Shown: positions 10,063-19,437 of the stretch, piece after piece | How the letters are laid out: every line of letters begins with the position of its first letter | How positions within the stretch are numbered: position 1 is the first letter of the stretch | Source: Pantoea sp. Aalb | GTDB lineage: Bacteria > Pseudomonadota > Gammaproteobacteria > Enterobacterales > Enterobacteriaceae | Length of the DNA stretch: 64,000 nt | NCBI RefSeq assembly: GCF_009829985.1 | Contig: NZ_SZZU01000004.1 | Span: 26,728 to 90,727 of the forward strand | Direction of reading: 5' to 3' | Made by a program: the position numbers and the translations under genes | The notes under the pieces: model-generated | What the model was told of the DNA's origin: nothing | The model's database searches: none | What the model saw: only the letters and a program-made list of their open reading frames with translations

Positions 10063-10845
10063 ATGCATAAAAAACAACGACTATCTGTAGTAATAATTAC
10101 CAAGAATGAGGCTAAAATTCTAAGAGAAGCACTAATTTCAGTTTGTTGGGCAGATGAAATTATAGTATTAGATTCTGATAGTAGTGATACTACTGTTGAT
10201 ATAGCACGTCAGTACGGTGCTAAAGTATATCAAACTCGAACTTGGGATGGTTTTGGTAAACAACGCCAACGTGCTCAATCTTTTGCTACTGGAGATATGA
10301 TATTAATGATTGATGCCGATGAACGAGTAACTCCAGAACTCAGAAGTGTAATAGAACAAATATTAGAACAAAGTCCTAATTTCAATAAAGTTTATAGTCT
10401 AGAACGTAATAATTTATTCCTTGGTCGTTTTATGCGACATAGCGGATGGTATCCAGATAGGGTAATACGTCTTTATCCATGTAGCTTTACTTATAATGAT
10501 CATTTAGTACATGAATCTCTTGATATAAAAAAAGATGCACATATCATTAATCTTCCAGGATATTTACAACATCTTACTTGTCGTGATTTAATCACTTTTC
10601 AGCATAAACAACTAAATTATGCTGAAGCTTGGGCACAGTATCATTTTCAGCTAAGTAAACATTATAGTTTGCAATCTATTTTTATACACACATTAGGTGC
10701 TTTTTTTAAAACTTTAGTATTACGCTCTTCTTTTCTTGATGGTAAACAAGGATGGATTTTAGCTATGGTTAACGCACAATATACTTTCAATAAATATTCT
10801 GCGTTATGGGCATTATATCACTCATCTAAACAGGAATCATTGTGA
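10063..10845 (+). CDS. waaE: WaaE/KdtX family LPS core glucosyltransferase (GT2)
   Basis: This 260-aa GT2 enzyme adds beta-1,4-glucose to heptose I in Klebsiella and Serratia; the homologue between waaA and coaD is also called kdt[10 protein letters not shown] (about residues 9-17), LDSDSSD (about 36-42) and the metal-binding DxD-like MIDADERV (about 86-93) are the GT-A landmarks. It starts 6 nt after waaA. Its stop overlaps the GTG start of coaD (GTGA), so waaA-waaE-coaD form one translationally coupled operon, as in other Enterobacterales. Confidence 0.92.
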   Translation: MHKKQRLSVVIITKNEAKILREALISVCWADEIIVLDSDSSDTTVDIARQYGAKVYQTRTWDGFGKQRQRAQSFATGDMILMIDADERVTPELRSVIEQILEQSPNFNKVYSLERNNLFLGRFMRHSGWYPDRVIRLYPCSFTYNDHLVHESLDIKKDAHIINLPGYLQHLTCRDLITFQHKQLNYAEAWAQYHFQLSKHYSLQSIFIHTLGAFFKTLVLRSSFLDGKQGWILAMVNAQYTFNKYSALWALYHSSKQESL

Positions 10846-11336
10846 ATACAAGAGCTATTTATCCTGGTACTTTCGATCCCATAACATTAGGACATTTAGA
10901 TATTATTACTCGTTCTACACAAATTTTTGATTATATTGTAATAGCTATTTCAAATAGTTATAATAAGAAACCTTTATTTAGCCTTACTGAGCGCATTGAC
11001 TTAGTAAAACAAGTTACAACACATTTATCTAATATCGAGATAATCGGTTTTAAAGATCTAATGGTACAAGTTGCAAAAGAATATAATACTAAGTTTATAA
11101 TACGTGGATTACGTACTATTTTTGATTTTCAATATGAACTACAATTACTACAAATGAATCGTCATTTATTTCCATCACTTGAGAGTATATTTCTTATGCC
11201 TTCAGAGAATAATTTTTTTATATCTTCTTCATTAATAAAAGAAGTGGCAAGTGTAGCAAATTATGCTGGAAATATTCATGAATTCTTACCTGAAGTAGTA
11301 CATAAAGCACTATTAACCAAATTAACACAAACTTAA
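10842..11336 (+). CDS. coaD: Phosphopantetheine adenylyltransferase
   Basis: CoaD makes dephospho-CoA from 4'-phosphopantetheine and ATP. The protein is 164 aa (159 in E. coli). The nucleotidyltransferase motif [12 protein letters not shown] is at residues 6-17, the basic IIRGLR near 89-94, and the ISSSLIKEV signature near 130. The GTG at 10842, overlapping the waaE stop, gives an N-terminus [10 protein letters not shown] aligning with E. coli [10 protein letters not shown]. With coaBC and coaA also in this window, three of the five pantothenate-to-CoA steps are here. Confidence 0.95.
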   Translation: MNTRAIYPGTFDPITLGHLDIITRSTQIFDYIVIAISNSYNKKPLFSLTERIDLVKQVTTHLSNIEIIGFKDLMVQVAKEYNTKFIIRGLRTIFDFQYELQLLQMNRHLFPSLESIFLMPSENNFFISSSLIKEVASVANYAGNIHEFLPEVVHKALLTKLTQT

Positions 11337-11343
11337 AAATTAT

Positions 11344-12153
11344 TTAACTTTGGCAACGAGGACACCAAAAAGTACTACGTTGTCCTTGTTTATTTTTGCA
11401 AATTAATGTTTTACATGTATAACACATCTTTCCAGCACGAGCATATACTCGTAGTTTCTGATTGAAGCATCCTGGTTTATTATCAATATGGAAAAAATTA
11501 CGTAGTGTAGTTCCACCTTGCTCAATAGCACTGCATAGTGTAGTTTTAATAGCATCTACAAGTAATATTATTGTTTTTTTATTTAAACTCATAGTTAATC
11601 GATTAGGTAATACACCTGCAATAAAAAGAGATTCGTTAACATAAATATTACCAATGCCTACTACAACTTTAGGATCCATTAACCATTGTTTAATCAATGT
11701 ACGTGTATTAAATGATTTGTTGAATAAATATTCAGCATTAAATTCATCACTTAGTGGTTCTGGACCAAGATTAGATAACACATTACTACTTGCTAAATCG
11801 TTACTCCATAACCAGGCACCAAACCGACGTGGATCGTTATATCGTAGAATTTTATTATCAGACATTATTAAATCAATATGATCATGTTTTATAGGAGACT
11901 GTTCGAAAGATTCGAGCCGTAAACTACCAGACATACCAAAATGAATTATTATCCACCCTTTTGGTAATTCTAATAAAAGGTATTTAGCACGACGACTTAT
12001 GCTTAAAACAAGCTGTTTGTTTAAACAATGGATTTCATTCGGCACTATCCATCTTAAGCGTATGTTACGTATAAAAACACGTATAATAGTCTTACCAACT
12101 AAGTTATGTTCAAGAGAACGTCGAATAGTTTCTACTTCAGGTAATTCAGGCAT
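11344..12153 (-). CDS. mutM: Formamidopyrimidine-DNA glycosylase
   Basis: MutM excises 8-oxoguanine and ring-opened purines by base-excision repair. The protein is 269 aa, the normal length. The catalytic N-terminus P2-E3 in [14 protein letters not shown] is present, as is a Lys in [10 protein letters not shown] near residue 57. The C-terminal zinc finger keeps all four cysteines (CYTC near 245 and CPRC near 265). It is convergent with coaD (7 nt apart) and reads in the same direction as the upstream rpmB-rpmG pair. Retention while Pol I proofreading is damaged shows selective trimming of DNA repair. Confidence 0.96.
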   Translation of the reverse strand: MPELPEVETIRRSLEHNLVGKTIIRVFIRNIRLRWIVPNEIHCLNKQLVLSISRRAKYLLLELPKGWIIIHFGMSGSLRLESFEQSPIKHDHIDLIMSDNKILRYNDPRRFGAWLWSNDLASSNVLSNLGPEPLSDEFNAEYLFNKSFNTRTLIKQWLMDPKVVVGIGNIYVNESLFIAGVLPNRLTMSLNKKTIILLVDAIKTTLCSAIEQGGTTLRNFFHIDNKPGCFNQKLRVYARAGKMCYTCKTLICKNKQGQRSTFWCPRCQS

Positions 12154-12217
12154 TTTATTTCCTTTAAATGCTTGAAAAAAATACTTGGAAAGAAAAAGAA
12201 AACTTCAAATATCAAAA

Positions 12218-12391
12218 TTATTTAATTTTACCTTCTTTATAAATGACATGCTTACGTAATATAGGATCAAACTTTTTGAGTTCTAATTTTTCTAACTTAT
12301 TACGTTTATTCTTAGTCGTTGTATAAAAATGACCTGTATTAGAAGAGGAAATAAGTTTTATTTTTTCTCGACTACCCTTACTCTTGGACAT
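12218..12391 (-). CDS. rpmG: 50S ribosomal protein L33
   Basis: This is a small 57-codon gene read from the complement. The translation contains [19 protein letters not shown] and KLELKKFDP, and ends [10 protein letters not shown], aligning along its whole length with E. coli L33 (55 aa). The N-terminus has two extra residues ([10 protein letters not shown] versus MAKGIREK). A clear AGGTGA Shine-Dalgarno precedes the ATG at 12391. It lies 22 nt after rpmB and upstream of mutM, the conserved rpmB-rpmG-mutM order. Confidence 0.95.
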   Translation of the reverse strand: MSKSKGSREKIKLISSSNTGHFYTTTKNKRNKLEKLELKKFDPILRKHVIYKEGKIK

Positions 12392-12413
12392 ACTACATCA
12401 CCTTTTATTTATA

Positions 12414-12647
12414 TTATTTTTTACCATTTGTACAAAGTTGAGTTAAAACAATTTCTATACCTTTTTTATCAATGATACGCATACCTTTAGTAGATACACG
12501 AAGAGTAACGAAACGTTTTTCACTCTCAATCCAAAAACGGTGTGAATGTAAGTTAGGTAAAAAACGACGTTTCGTAGCATTCATTGCATGAGATCTATTG
12601 TTACCGGTTACCGGACGTTTTCCAGTGACTTGACAAAGTCTTGCCAT
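12414..12647 (-). CDS. rpmB: 50S ribosomal protein L28
   Basis: This is a 77-aa basic protein (78 aa in E. coli). Landmarks are [20 protein letters not shown] at the N-terminus and [20 protein letters not shown] in the middle. It is the first gene of rpmB-rpmG. GGAGAA lies 5-10 nt before the ATG. Immediately upstream is an unusual (TATTA)n inverted repeat that could form a hairpin in the 5' leader. The radC gene that follows in E. coli is absent. Confidence 0.96.
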   Translation of the reverse strand: MARLCQVTGKRPVTGNNRSHAMNATKRRFLPNLHSHRFWIESEKRFVTLRVSTKGMRIIDKKGIEIVLTQLCTNGKK

Positions 12648-12661
12648 AAATAATTCTCCAA

Positions 12662-12719
12662 AATATATTATATTATATTATATTATATCTATAATATAAT
12701 ATAATATAATATAATATTT
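12662..12719. repeat. Pentanucleotide (TATTA/TAATA)n inverted repeat upstream of rpmB
   Basis: A run of TATTA-type pentamers is followed by its complement, a run of TAATA pentamers, around a centre at about 12687-12690. This gives arms of roughly 22 bp with a 4-nt loop. It begins only about 15 nt upstream of the rpmB start, so it would be in the rpmB-rpmG leader RNA. It consists entirely of A and T apart from the CT at the centre. It may act as a hairpin or simply be a slippage product. Confidence 0.8.
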
Positions 12720-13493
12720 ATCAATATAACACTTTTATTTATTCATAGCAAATTTTATTAAAAATAAATTAATATAGATGATTTTATTTAAATCATTTAT
12801 CTAAAAACAAATATAAGATATAATTAACTATAAATATTAATTTATAATACTTTTTATTATTTATCTATTATTTATGTATTTTAAATAAAAAATATCATTT
12901 TAAATAATTTTATTTATATTTTAGATCATAGGTAATGTCTAGTATAAAAAATATTATGCATTAGTAATTAATTTGTATAAATAAATAATATGAATATTTT
13001 ATATTCACGTATTACATAAATGATTAACATTAATATATTTAATTATATTCTCATAAAATATAATTATAAATACTCATACTATTTCAATAAAAAAATAGAA
13101 TAAAATTCTTAAGTAATTATTTTTGAATTCTTATTAAATAATTTAATCAATCTATTTTTATTACAAAATAAATTAATATTAAAATTGTGATTTAATTATG
13201 ATAAAATATTAATAATTTTAATTTATATAATTTTATTTTCATGTGTGTTGTTATAGTCTTTAATTTTAATAAGGAATAAAATTCCTACAGTAATCATGAA
13301 TTGTTAAATAAATAATTTTTAATTTATAAAAACTTAACGTTTCCATTCTAATGAATGCATCTTTTCTTTTTTTTAAATCAAAGAAAATAATAATTAATAA
13401 TTATATACGCTTTTAATAAATATTTAGTAGATAAAAGATCTATAGCTAGAATATGATAAATATTACTTATAACATGGATGTAATCAGATTAAA
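12720..13493. other. A+T-rich spacer between rpmB and coaBC
   Basis: No gene is visible on either strand. In E. coli radC lies here, and this stretch is probably its eroded site. It must contain divergent promoters for rpmB-rpmG and coaBC-dut. Base composition makes -10-like words ubiquitous, so none is called. Confidence 0.55.
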
Positions 13494-14729
13494 ATGAGAG
13501 AAGAGATGACAAAATTAGTTGGGAAAAAAATTTTGCTTGGAATAAGTGGCAGTATAGCAGCTTATAAAGTACCAGAGTTAGTGCGAATGTTACAAAATTA
13601 TGGCGCAAAAGTTCGTGTAATGATGACAGAAGCTGCTAAGTTTTTTATTACTCCTCTTAGTTTACAAGTAGTATCAGGACATCCAGTCTTTGATGATTTA
13701 TTTAATCCTGTATTAAAAAATACAATAAATCATATAAAATTAGCAAAATGGCCTGATTTGATTATAATAGTACCTGCTACTGCTAATTTAATAGCAAACA
13801 TAGCATTAGGTATGAGTAATGATCTACTAACTACAGTATGTCTCGCCAGTGATAAACCTATTGCTATAGTACCAGCAATTAATCAACAAATGTATAGTGC
13901 AGCAATAACTCAAGAAAATCTTCAACGTTTATATCAACGTGGTATGTTAATTTGGGGACCTGATATCGGCCGCCAAGCATGTGGTGATATTGGTCCTGGG
14001 CGTATGATTAATTTAATAACAATTTTAGTTTACGTAGTAAAATGGGCTAGTTCTATTAAAGATTTGCAACATTTAAATATTATGATTACTGCTGGGCCAA
14101 CTCATGAAGCACTTGATCCAGTTCGTTATATTAGTAATTATAGTTCTGGTAAAATGGGATTTGCTATTGCAACTGCTGCAGCACAACGTGGAGCACAGGT
14201 AACTTTAATTACTGGACCAGTAACATTACCAACTCCTCTTGGAATAAAACGTATAGATATTAATAGTGCTTTAGAAATGGAAGCAGCTGTCATGAAACAA
14301 ATAAAAAAACAACATATTTTTATTGCCAGTGCAGCAGTAGCAGACTATAGAGGAGCGAATATCGCTTTTAAAAAAATAAAAAAAAATGATGATCACATTA
14401 CATTAAAACTAATAAAAAATCCTGATATCGTAGCAAAGGTAGCATCTATGCAAAAAAAACGGCCTTTTGTTGTTGGTTTTGCTGCAGAAACACATGATAT
14501 AGAAAAATATGCGCAAAGAAAACGCAAACAAAAAAACTTAGATTTAATTTGTGCAAACATTATAGCACAAAAAAAACAAGGATTTAATAGTGATACTAAT
14601 ATTTTATATCTTTTTGGGCAAGATGGAAATAAAATTTTGCCACTAAATAATAAAAAACTGCTTGGTCAACAATTGATAGATGAGATTATAATTCGTTATG
14701 ATAAAAAAGGTCAGTATAAAAATTCTTGA
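13494..14729 (+). CDS. coaBC: Bifunctional phosphopantothenoylcysteine decarboxylase / phosphopantothenate-cysteine ligase
   Basis: CoaBC joins cysteine to 4'-phosphopantothenate (CoaB half) and decarboxylates the product (CoaC half). The protein is up to 411 aa (406 in E. coli). The flavoprotein half has [10 protein letters not shown] (about residues 17-26), the conserved His in NHIKLAKWP near 82, PAINQQMY near 130 and the catalytic Cys in [10 protein letters not shown] near 162. The CoaB half has [24 protein letters not shown] and [10 protein letters not shown] second ATG at 13506 matches the E. coli start better and may be the true start. The 3' end overlaps dut by 32 nt. Confidence 0.95.
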   Translation: MREEMTKLVGKKILLGISGSIAAYKVPELVRMLQNYGAKVRVMMTEAAKFFITPLSLQVVSGHPVFDDLFNPVLKNTINHIKLAKWPDLIIIVPATANLIANIALGMSNDLLTTVCLASDKPIAIVPAINQQMYSAAITQENLQRLYQRGMLIWGPDIGRQACGDIGPGRMINLITILVYVVKWASSIKDLQHLNIMITAGPTHEALDPVRYISNYSSGKMGFAIATAAAQRGAQVTLITGPVTLPTPLGIKRIDINSALEMEAAVMKQIKKQHIFIASAAVADYRGANIAFKKIKKNDDHITLKLIKNPDIVAKVASMQKKRPFVVGFAAETHDIEKYAQRKRKQKNLDLICANIIAQKKQGFNSDTNILYLFGQDGNKILPLNNKKLLGQQLIDEIIIRYDKKGQYKNS

Positions 14730-15153
14730 TAAACGATTAGGTAATGACTTTGAATTACCAGCTTATGCAACTATTGGTTCTGCCGGATTAGATTTACGAG
14801 CATGTCTTAACAATGAATTAGAAATTCCTTCAGGTATGACTGAATTAATACCTACTGGCTTAGCAATACATATTAATGATCCAAGTATATCAGCAGTTAT
14901 TTTACCTCGTTCAGGTCTTGGTCATACACATGGAATTGTACTAGGTAACTTAGTTGGTCTAATTGATTCAGATTATCAAGGACAAATAATGGTATCAGTG
15001 TGGAATCGTAGCCAAAAAAGTTTTACACTACAACCTGGAAACCGCCTAGCACAGTTAGTTTTTATCCCAGTAGTAAAGGTTGAGTTTAATATAGTAGAAA
15101 ATTTTGATTACAGTATGCGCGGTACAGGAAATTTTGGTCATTCTGGCTGGTAA
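14698..15153 (+). CDS. dut: dUTP pyrophosphatase
   Basis: Dut hydrolyses dUTP to dUMP, keeping uracil out of DNA and feeding dTMP synthesis. The protein is 151 aa, the E. coli length. The five trimeric dUTPase motifs are recognisable: GSAGLDLRA (about residues 27-35), PRSGLG near 73, [13 protein letters not shown] near 85, [10 protein letters not shown] near 114 and the C-terminal Phe-containing GTGNFGHSG near 141. The ATG at 14698 lies inside the end of coaBC in another frame, as in E. coli relatives, so the two are co-translated. The E. coli neighbour slmA is missing downstream. Confidence 0.96.
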   Translation: MIKKVSIKILDKRLGNDFELPAYATIGSAGLDLRACLNNELEIPSGMTELIPTGLAIHINDPSISAVILPRSGLGHTHGIVLGNLVGLIDSDYQGQIMVSVWNRSQKSFTLQPGNRLAQLVFIPVVKVEFNIVENFDYSMRGTGNFGHSGW

Positions 15154-15253
15154 TCAATAATTAAAATAAGAACATTAATATTTTAAGTGGTTATTCACTA
15201 TTACTAATAATATAAAACTTTTAAAAATTAAATATATAAGAAGATAGTTATTT

Positions 15254-15296
15254 AAAAAATAACATAAATAAAAATTCATAATTTATGTTATTTTTT
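15254..15296. terminator. Bidirectional terminator-like hairpin between dut and pyrE
   Basis: A perfect 16-bp inverted repeat (arms 15254-15269 and 15281-15296, 11-nt loop) is bounded by A6 on the left and T6 on the right. Either strand therefore gives a hairpin ending in a U tract. It lies between the convergent dut and pyrE genes, where a bidirectional terminator is expected. The stem has only two G-C pairs, far fewer than a classical terminator, so function is inferred from placement and symmetry. Confidence 0.7.
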
Positions 15297-15385
15297 ATAC
15301 ATATTATTTTAATAATAAAATTTTTTATTATAAATAAATTTATTTTTTAAATCTTCTTAATTTTCCTACATGTATGTAAAAAAAT

Positions 15386-16027
15386 TTAAATACCATACTT
15401 CTTACGATATTTACATATTTTAATTAGATAATCTATCATTTCTGGTTTATCTTCTAAATAACACATGAGCTGATTTAATGTAGTAATAGCAATAACTTTA
15501 CATTTATAGTCACGCTCTATTTCTTGGATAGCAGAAATATTACTCATTCCTCGTTCTTGACGGTCAAAAGAGATCAATACACCAACAAGAGTAGCTTTAT
15601 GTGTGGCTATAATATTCATAGATTCACGTATTGCTGTACCAGCAGTTATAACATCATCTACTAAAATTACTTTTCCCTGCAATGTACTACCTATTAATAC
15701 ACCACCTTCACTATAATTTTTAATTTCTTTACGATTAAAACAATAAGGTACATTACGATTATGATAATTAGCTAAAGCTATTACAGTAGATGTTACAATT
15801 GCAATACCTTTATAAGCTAGACCAAAAAGTATATCAAAATCAATTCCGCTATTGATTAGAGTTTGTGCATAAAAACGTCCTAATAATGCTAGATCATGAC
15901 CTGTATTAAAAAGTCCAGAATTAAAAAAATATGGACTTTGACGAGCTGATTTCAAAGTAAATTTACCAAATTTTAATATGCCTTTATTAAGAGCGAATTC
16001 AATAAATTGATGCTGAAAGTTCTGCAT
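15386..16027 (-). CDS. pyrE: Orotate phosphoribosyltransferase
   Basis: PyrE makes OMP from orotate and PRPP in de novo pyrimidine synthesis. The protein is 213 aa, as in E. coli. The N-terminal [23 protein letters not shown] segment and the PRPP loop [17 protein letters not shown] (about residues 119-135) are conserved. The ATG at 16027 is preceded by GAGGAGT. Its E. coli partner rph is absent, so the usual rph-linked attenuation cannot operate. A 23-bp perfect inverted repeat begins 30 nt upstream of the start. The gene is convergent with dut. Confidence 0.96.
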   Translation of the reverse strand: MQNFQHQFIEFALNKGILKFGKFTLKSARQSPYFFNSGLFNTGHDLALLGRFYAQTLINSGIDFDILFGLAYKGIAIVTSTVIALANYHNRNVPYCFNRKEIKNYSEGGVLIGSTLQGKVILVDDVITAGTAIRESMNIIATHKATLVGVLISFDRQERGMSNISAIQEIERDYKCKVIAITTLNQLMCYLEDKPEMIDYLIKICKYRKKYGI

Positions 16028-16056
16028 CCTTTACTCCTCAGTAAGAAAGTTATTCT

Positions 16057-16104
16057 AATTGTTATTAGTGAAGTTACTTGAAAGTAACTTCACTAATAAC
16101 AATT
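16057..16104. repeat. Perfect 23-bp inverted repeat with 2-nt loop upstream of pyrE
   Basis: The arms 16057-16079 and 16082-16104 are exact reverse complements separated by two bases. The repeat lies in the 5' leader region of pyrE on the complement, between it and the divergent yicC. There is no U tract after it in the pyrE direction, so a terminator/attenuator like that of E. coli rph-pyrE is not obvious. It shares its architecture with the repeat before thiC but not its sequence. Confidence 0.9.
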
Positions 16105-16492
16105 AATTCTTTAAATATTAATTAAAAAAAATTATTTATTGAATAAACTGCAATCTAAATAAATATTAATAGATAATTTAATTTTTATATATCTAGAAAT
16201 AAAATATATAAGTATTATTAACTTATTTCTCATAGTTTTTCTTATAGGTATATTTTATTTTATATAGTATATTTAAAGTTATAAATAATAATACAAATAT
16301 AAACAAACAGTTAATTATATTAATAATTAATTATTGTATAAATTCATATCTATTCTCACTGTTTTATTTTTAATCATAATTTTTACATGAAAATAAATAA
16401 CTATTTATATATTTAAGAAATATTATTATGATGTATATATCTAGTTTATCATAACTTTTACTTAGAGATTTTTTTATAATGAGTATTATACT
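16105..16492. other. A+T-rich spacer between pyrE and yicC
   Basis: No gene is seen. In E. coli rph lies here; its loss leaves a spacer that should contain divergent promoters for pyrE and yicC. No distinct site can be supported. Confidence 0.5.
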
Positions 16493-17356
16493 ATGATCCG
16501 TAGCATGACTGCATATTCATATCGAGAAATTAAAAATGAATTGGGTATAGCTTACTGGGAGCTATTTTCTTTAAACCATCGCTATTTAGAAATTTGTATT
16601 CGTTTACCTGAATACTTAAGAAATTTAGAACCAGTAATACGTGAACAAATACGAACTCGTTTAAAACGCGGTAAAATTGAATGTAATTTACATTTTAATA
16701 CTGATCCAAACTTACAAGGTGAATTATTAATTAATAAATCACTTGCTAAACAGTTAGTTCAAGCTGCTAATTGGGTTAAAATGCAAAGTGATGAGGGTGA
16801 GATTAATCCTCTAGATATTTTATCTTGGCCAGGTGTAATTTCAATAAATAAACAGGATCTTCATCCTATCAATATAGATCTAATAACTTCTCTTGATAAT
16901 GCCCTTAATGATTTGATAGCATCACGTGAAAGAGAAGGAGCTATGTTAAAAGTATTTATTGAACAACGCCTTAAGTATATCTTAAAAGAAATTCATAAAT
17001 TACGCATTCTTATGCCAGAAATACTTAAATTACAACACAAACGCATTATTACAAAATTAAAAGAAGCGGATATTCAAATAGAGAATAATCGTTTAGAACA
17101 AGAATTAGTTATTCTAGCACAAAAAATCGATATAACTGAAGAATTAGATCTTTTAGATGCACATGTTAAAGAAACTTTTCATATTTTAAAGAAAAAAGAA
17201 ATTGTTGGTCGTCGTCTTGACTTTATGATGCAAGAGTTTAATCGTGAATCTAATACATTAGCATCGAAGTCAAATAACACTGATATAACGGCTTCAGCAA
17301 TTGAATTAAAAGTATTAATTGAACAAATGCGAGAACAAGTTCAAAATATTGAATAG
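16493..17356 (+). CDS. yicC: YicC-family endoribonuclease
   Basis: The protein is 287 aa, the E. coli length. The N-terminal signature MIRSMTAYS and the C-terminal domain with GRRLDFMMQEFNRESNTLASKSN (read in two parts, about residues 239-261) are diagnostic of the YicC/YloC family. Work on this family reports RNA-cleaving activity; the glutamate-rich C-terminal block holds the likely catalytic acids. The middle (about 150-230) looks helical and coiled-coil-like. It stands alone between the pyrE and yicG regions, so it is probably monocistronic. Confidence 0.93.
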   Translation: MIRSMTAYSYREIKNELGIAYWELFSLNHRYLEICIRLPEYLRNLEPVIREQIRTRLKRGKIECNLHFNTDPNLQGELLINKSLAKQLVQAANWVKMQSDEGEINPLDILSWPGVISINKQDLHPINIDLITSLDNALNDLIASREREGAMLKVFIEQRLKYILKEIHKLRILMPEILKLQHKRIITKLKEADIQIENNRLEQELVILAQKIDITEELDLLDAHVKETFHILKKKEIVGRRLDFMMQEFNRESNTLASKSNNTDITASAIELKVLIEQMREQVQNIE

Positions 17357-17754
17357 TAAAATATAATAATTATTTTATAATAAATATCTTTTACTATATT
17401 TATTTGATTAGAATTAATTATGATATATATAATTTCGTGTATTTATAATAATTATTATATTTTAACATAGCTATAGAAAATTAAAAACTTTAAGACATAT
17501 TTGATTTTATCATTAAACTTTATTCAGTTATTTTAGCTTATTTTTTTGTAAAAAAATCTAAATATTTTAAAATAAATAGTAAATTTTTAATATGGGTTAA
17601 TTAGGAAGATTTTATCGATTTTTTATCTATATAATTCTATATCCTAACATACTATATATAAATATATATTAATACTATGGAATTAAAAAAAACTAGTATT
17701 TTGAATTTTATTAGTAAATATTGTAAATTATTTATCAATTTATAAAAGTATTTT
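17357..17754. other. A+T-rich spacer between yicC and yicG
   Basis: No coding frame or structured element is convincing in these ~400 bases. E. coli dinD lies here and has been lost. Confidence 0.5.
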
Positions 17755-18387
17755 ATGTTATTAACTATTCTTTATATAATAGGTATTACTGCCGAAGCCA
17801 TAAGTGGTGCGTTAGCAGCAGGTAGAAATAAAATGGATTTATTTGGCGTAATTGTTATCGCTTTAGTAAGTGCAATAGGGGGTGGGTCAGTACGTGATAT
17901 TTTATTAGGTAATTATCCTTTAAGCTGGGTAAAAAATCCAGAATACATTATAATAATTTCTATTGCAGCTATAATTACTATGTTCTTAGCGCCATTAATC
18001 AATTATTTATATAAAATATTTTTGCTATTAGATGCCATTGGACTTGTAGTGTTTTCTATTATAGGTGTACAAGTTGCATTAAATGCACAACACGCATCAA
18101 TTATCTCTGCTATTGCAGCTGTGATTACTGGTGTTTTTGGTGGTATATTACGTGATATGTTTTGTAATCGTATTCCGTTAATTTTTCAACAAGAACTATA
18201 TGCTGGTATTGCTTTTATATCAGCTTGGATATATATACTATTATTAAAAACTCACCTAACAAAAAACTTAATAGTAATAATTACATTATTCTTTGGTCTT
18301 TCTGCACGTTTACTAGCAATATATTTTCGCCTTAAATTGCCTGTTTTTAACTATTCATATAATCAAAAAAGTTATCATAAAAAATAA
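17755..18387 (+). CDS. yicG: YicG-like TRIC/UPF0126 membrane protein
   Basis: This is a 210-aa inner-membrane protein with about seven hydrophobic segments. It carries two copies of the family repeat: GGGSVRDILLG near residues 42-52 and GGILRDMFCNRIP near 129-141. Bacterial TRIC-type proteins form ion (K+-like) channels; YicG has been linked to glycine uptake in E. coli, so its substrate is uncertain. It sits between yicC and gmk as in E. coli, with ligB missing. Both glycine-rich repeat motifs are intact, so the protein is likely functional. Confidence 0.88.
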   Translation: MLLTILYIIGITAEAISGALAAGRNKMDLFGVIVIALVSAIGGGSVRDILLGNYPLSWVKNPEYIIIISIAAIITMFLAPLINYLYKIFLLLDAIGLVVFSIIGVQVALNAQHASIISAIAAVITGVFGGILRDMFCNRIPLIFQQELYAGIAFISAWIYILLLKTHLTKNLIVIITLFFGLSARLLAIYFRLKLPVFNYSYNQKSYHKK

Positions 18388-18459
18388 CTTTTAATACAAT
18401 AGTATATATATATTTTGTGTAAAAATACATCTATTTTTTAACTCACATGCAATCTAAAC

Positions 18460-19083
18460 ATGTTTAAAGGAAATCTTTATATTATTTCTGCACCTAGCGG
18501 AACAGGTAAATCCACTCTCATTCAAACATTTTTAACAAGAAAACTATTATGCAATATAAAATTATCTATTTCACATACTACACGTAAAAAACGTTTTGAT
18601 GAAATCCATGGTAAACATTACTTTTATATTTCAAAAAAACAATTCGAAAAAATGATAGCTACAAATGATTTCCTTGAATATGCAGAAGTATTCGGTCATT
18701 ATTATGGAACATCACAATCTACTATTGAACATATGCTTGCTACTGGAATTGATATATTCTTAGATATAGATTGGCAAGGTGCAAAACAAATTCGCCAGAA
18801 AATGTCAAATGTACGTAATATTTTTATATTACCTCCATCGATAGAAGAGCTATATCGTCGATTACATAGTAGAGGACAAGATAACGAGCAAGTAATTTCT
18901 TACCGAATGAAACAAGCTATTAAAGAAATTAGTCATTACTCTGAATATGATTATTTAATTATAAATAATGATTTTGAAATAGCTTTATCTGATTTAAAAA
19001 ATATTATTTTTGCAGAACGGTTGCGTATAGAACACCAGAAAATAAAACATCATACTTTAATCAGTAAACTATTGGAAATTTAA
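18460..19083 (+). CDS. gmk: Guanylate kinase
   Basis: Gmk phosphorylates GMP to GDP. The protein is 207 aa (E. coli 207). The P-loop [10 protein letters not shown] is at residues 11-20, with the GMP-binding [19 protein letters not shown] near 38-56 and [11 protein letters not shown] near 101-111. It begins the gmk-rpoZ-spoT operon, with rpoZ 59 nt downstream. The Arg of TRKKR and the Tyr of the GMP site are preserved. Confidence 0.96.
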   Translation: MFKGNLYIISAPSGTGKSTLIQTFLTRKLLCNIKLSISHTTRKKRFDEIHGKHYFYISKKQFEKMIATNDFLEYAEVFGHYYGTSQSTIEHMLATGIDIFLDIDWQGAKQIRQKMSNVRNIFILPPSIEELYRRLHSRGQDNEQVISYRMKQAIKEISHYSEYDYLIINNDFEIALSDLKNIIFAERLRIEHQKIKHHTLISKLLEI

Positions 19084-19142
19084 AATAATTTTAGTATTAT
19101 ACAATTTAATTATTATTTTCCTATAGAGTGAGTAGTACATTT

Positions 19143-19418
19143 ATGGCACGTGTAACGGTTCAAGATGCAGTAGAGAAAATTGGCAATCGTTTTGATTTAG
19201 TTTTAGTAGCTGCACGCCGTGCACGTCAGATGCAAGCGGGCAATAAAAATCCTTTAGTTTCGGAGGAAAATGATAAAACAACCGTTATTGCATTACGTGA
19301 AATTGAAAAAGGTTTAATCAATAAACATATTTTGGATATAACTGATCATCAGGCACAACAAGAAAAAGAAACCAGTCATTTACAATCGGTTACTCCTATT
19401 GTTGAAACGCGTCGTTAA
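19143..19418 (+). CDS. rpoZ: RNA polymerase omega subunit
   Basis: Omega is the small assembly subunit of RNA polymerase and in E. coli contributes to the ppGpp site 1. The start is the ATG at 19143, giving [20 protein letters not shown] as in E. coli and 91 aa, the exact family length. A GTG five codons upstream is in frame but not needed. [17 protein letters not shown] is intact. It is followed after 19 nt by spoT. Both parts of the ppGpp system are thus side by side, although SpoT is shortened. Confidence 0.95.
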   Translation: MARVTVQDAVEKIGNRFDLVLVAARRARQMQAGNKNPLVSEENDKTTVIALREIEKGLINKHILDITDHQAQQEKETSHLQSVTPIVETRR

Positions 19419-19437
19419 AAGTATTTGCAGGTAAACC

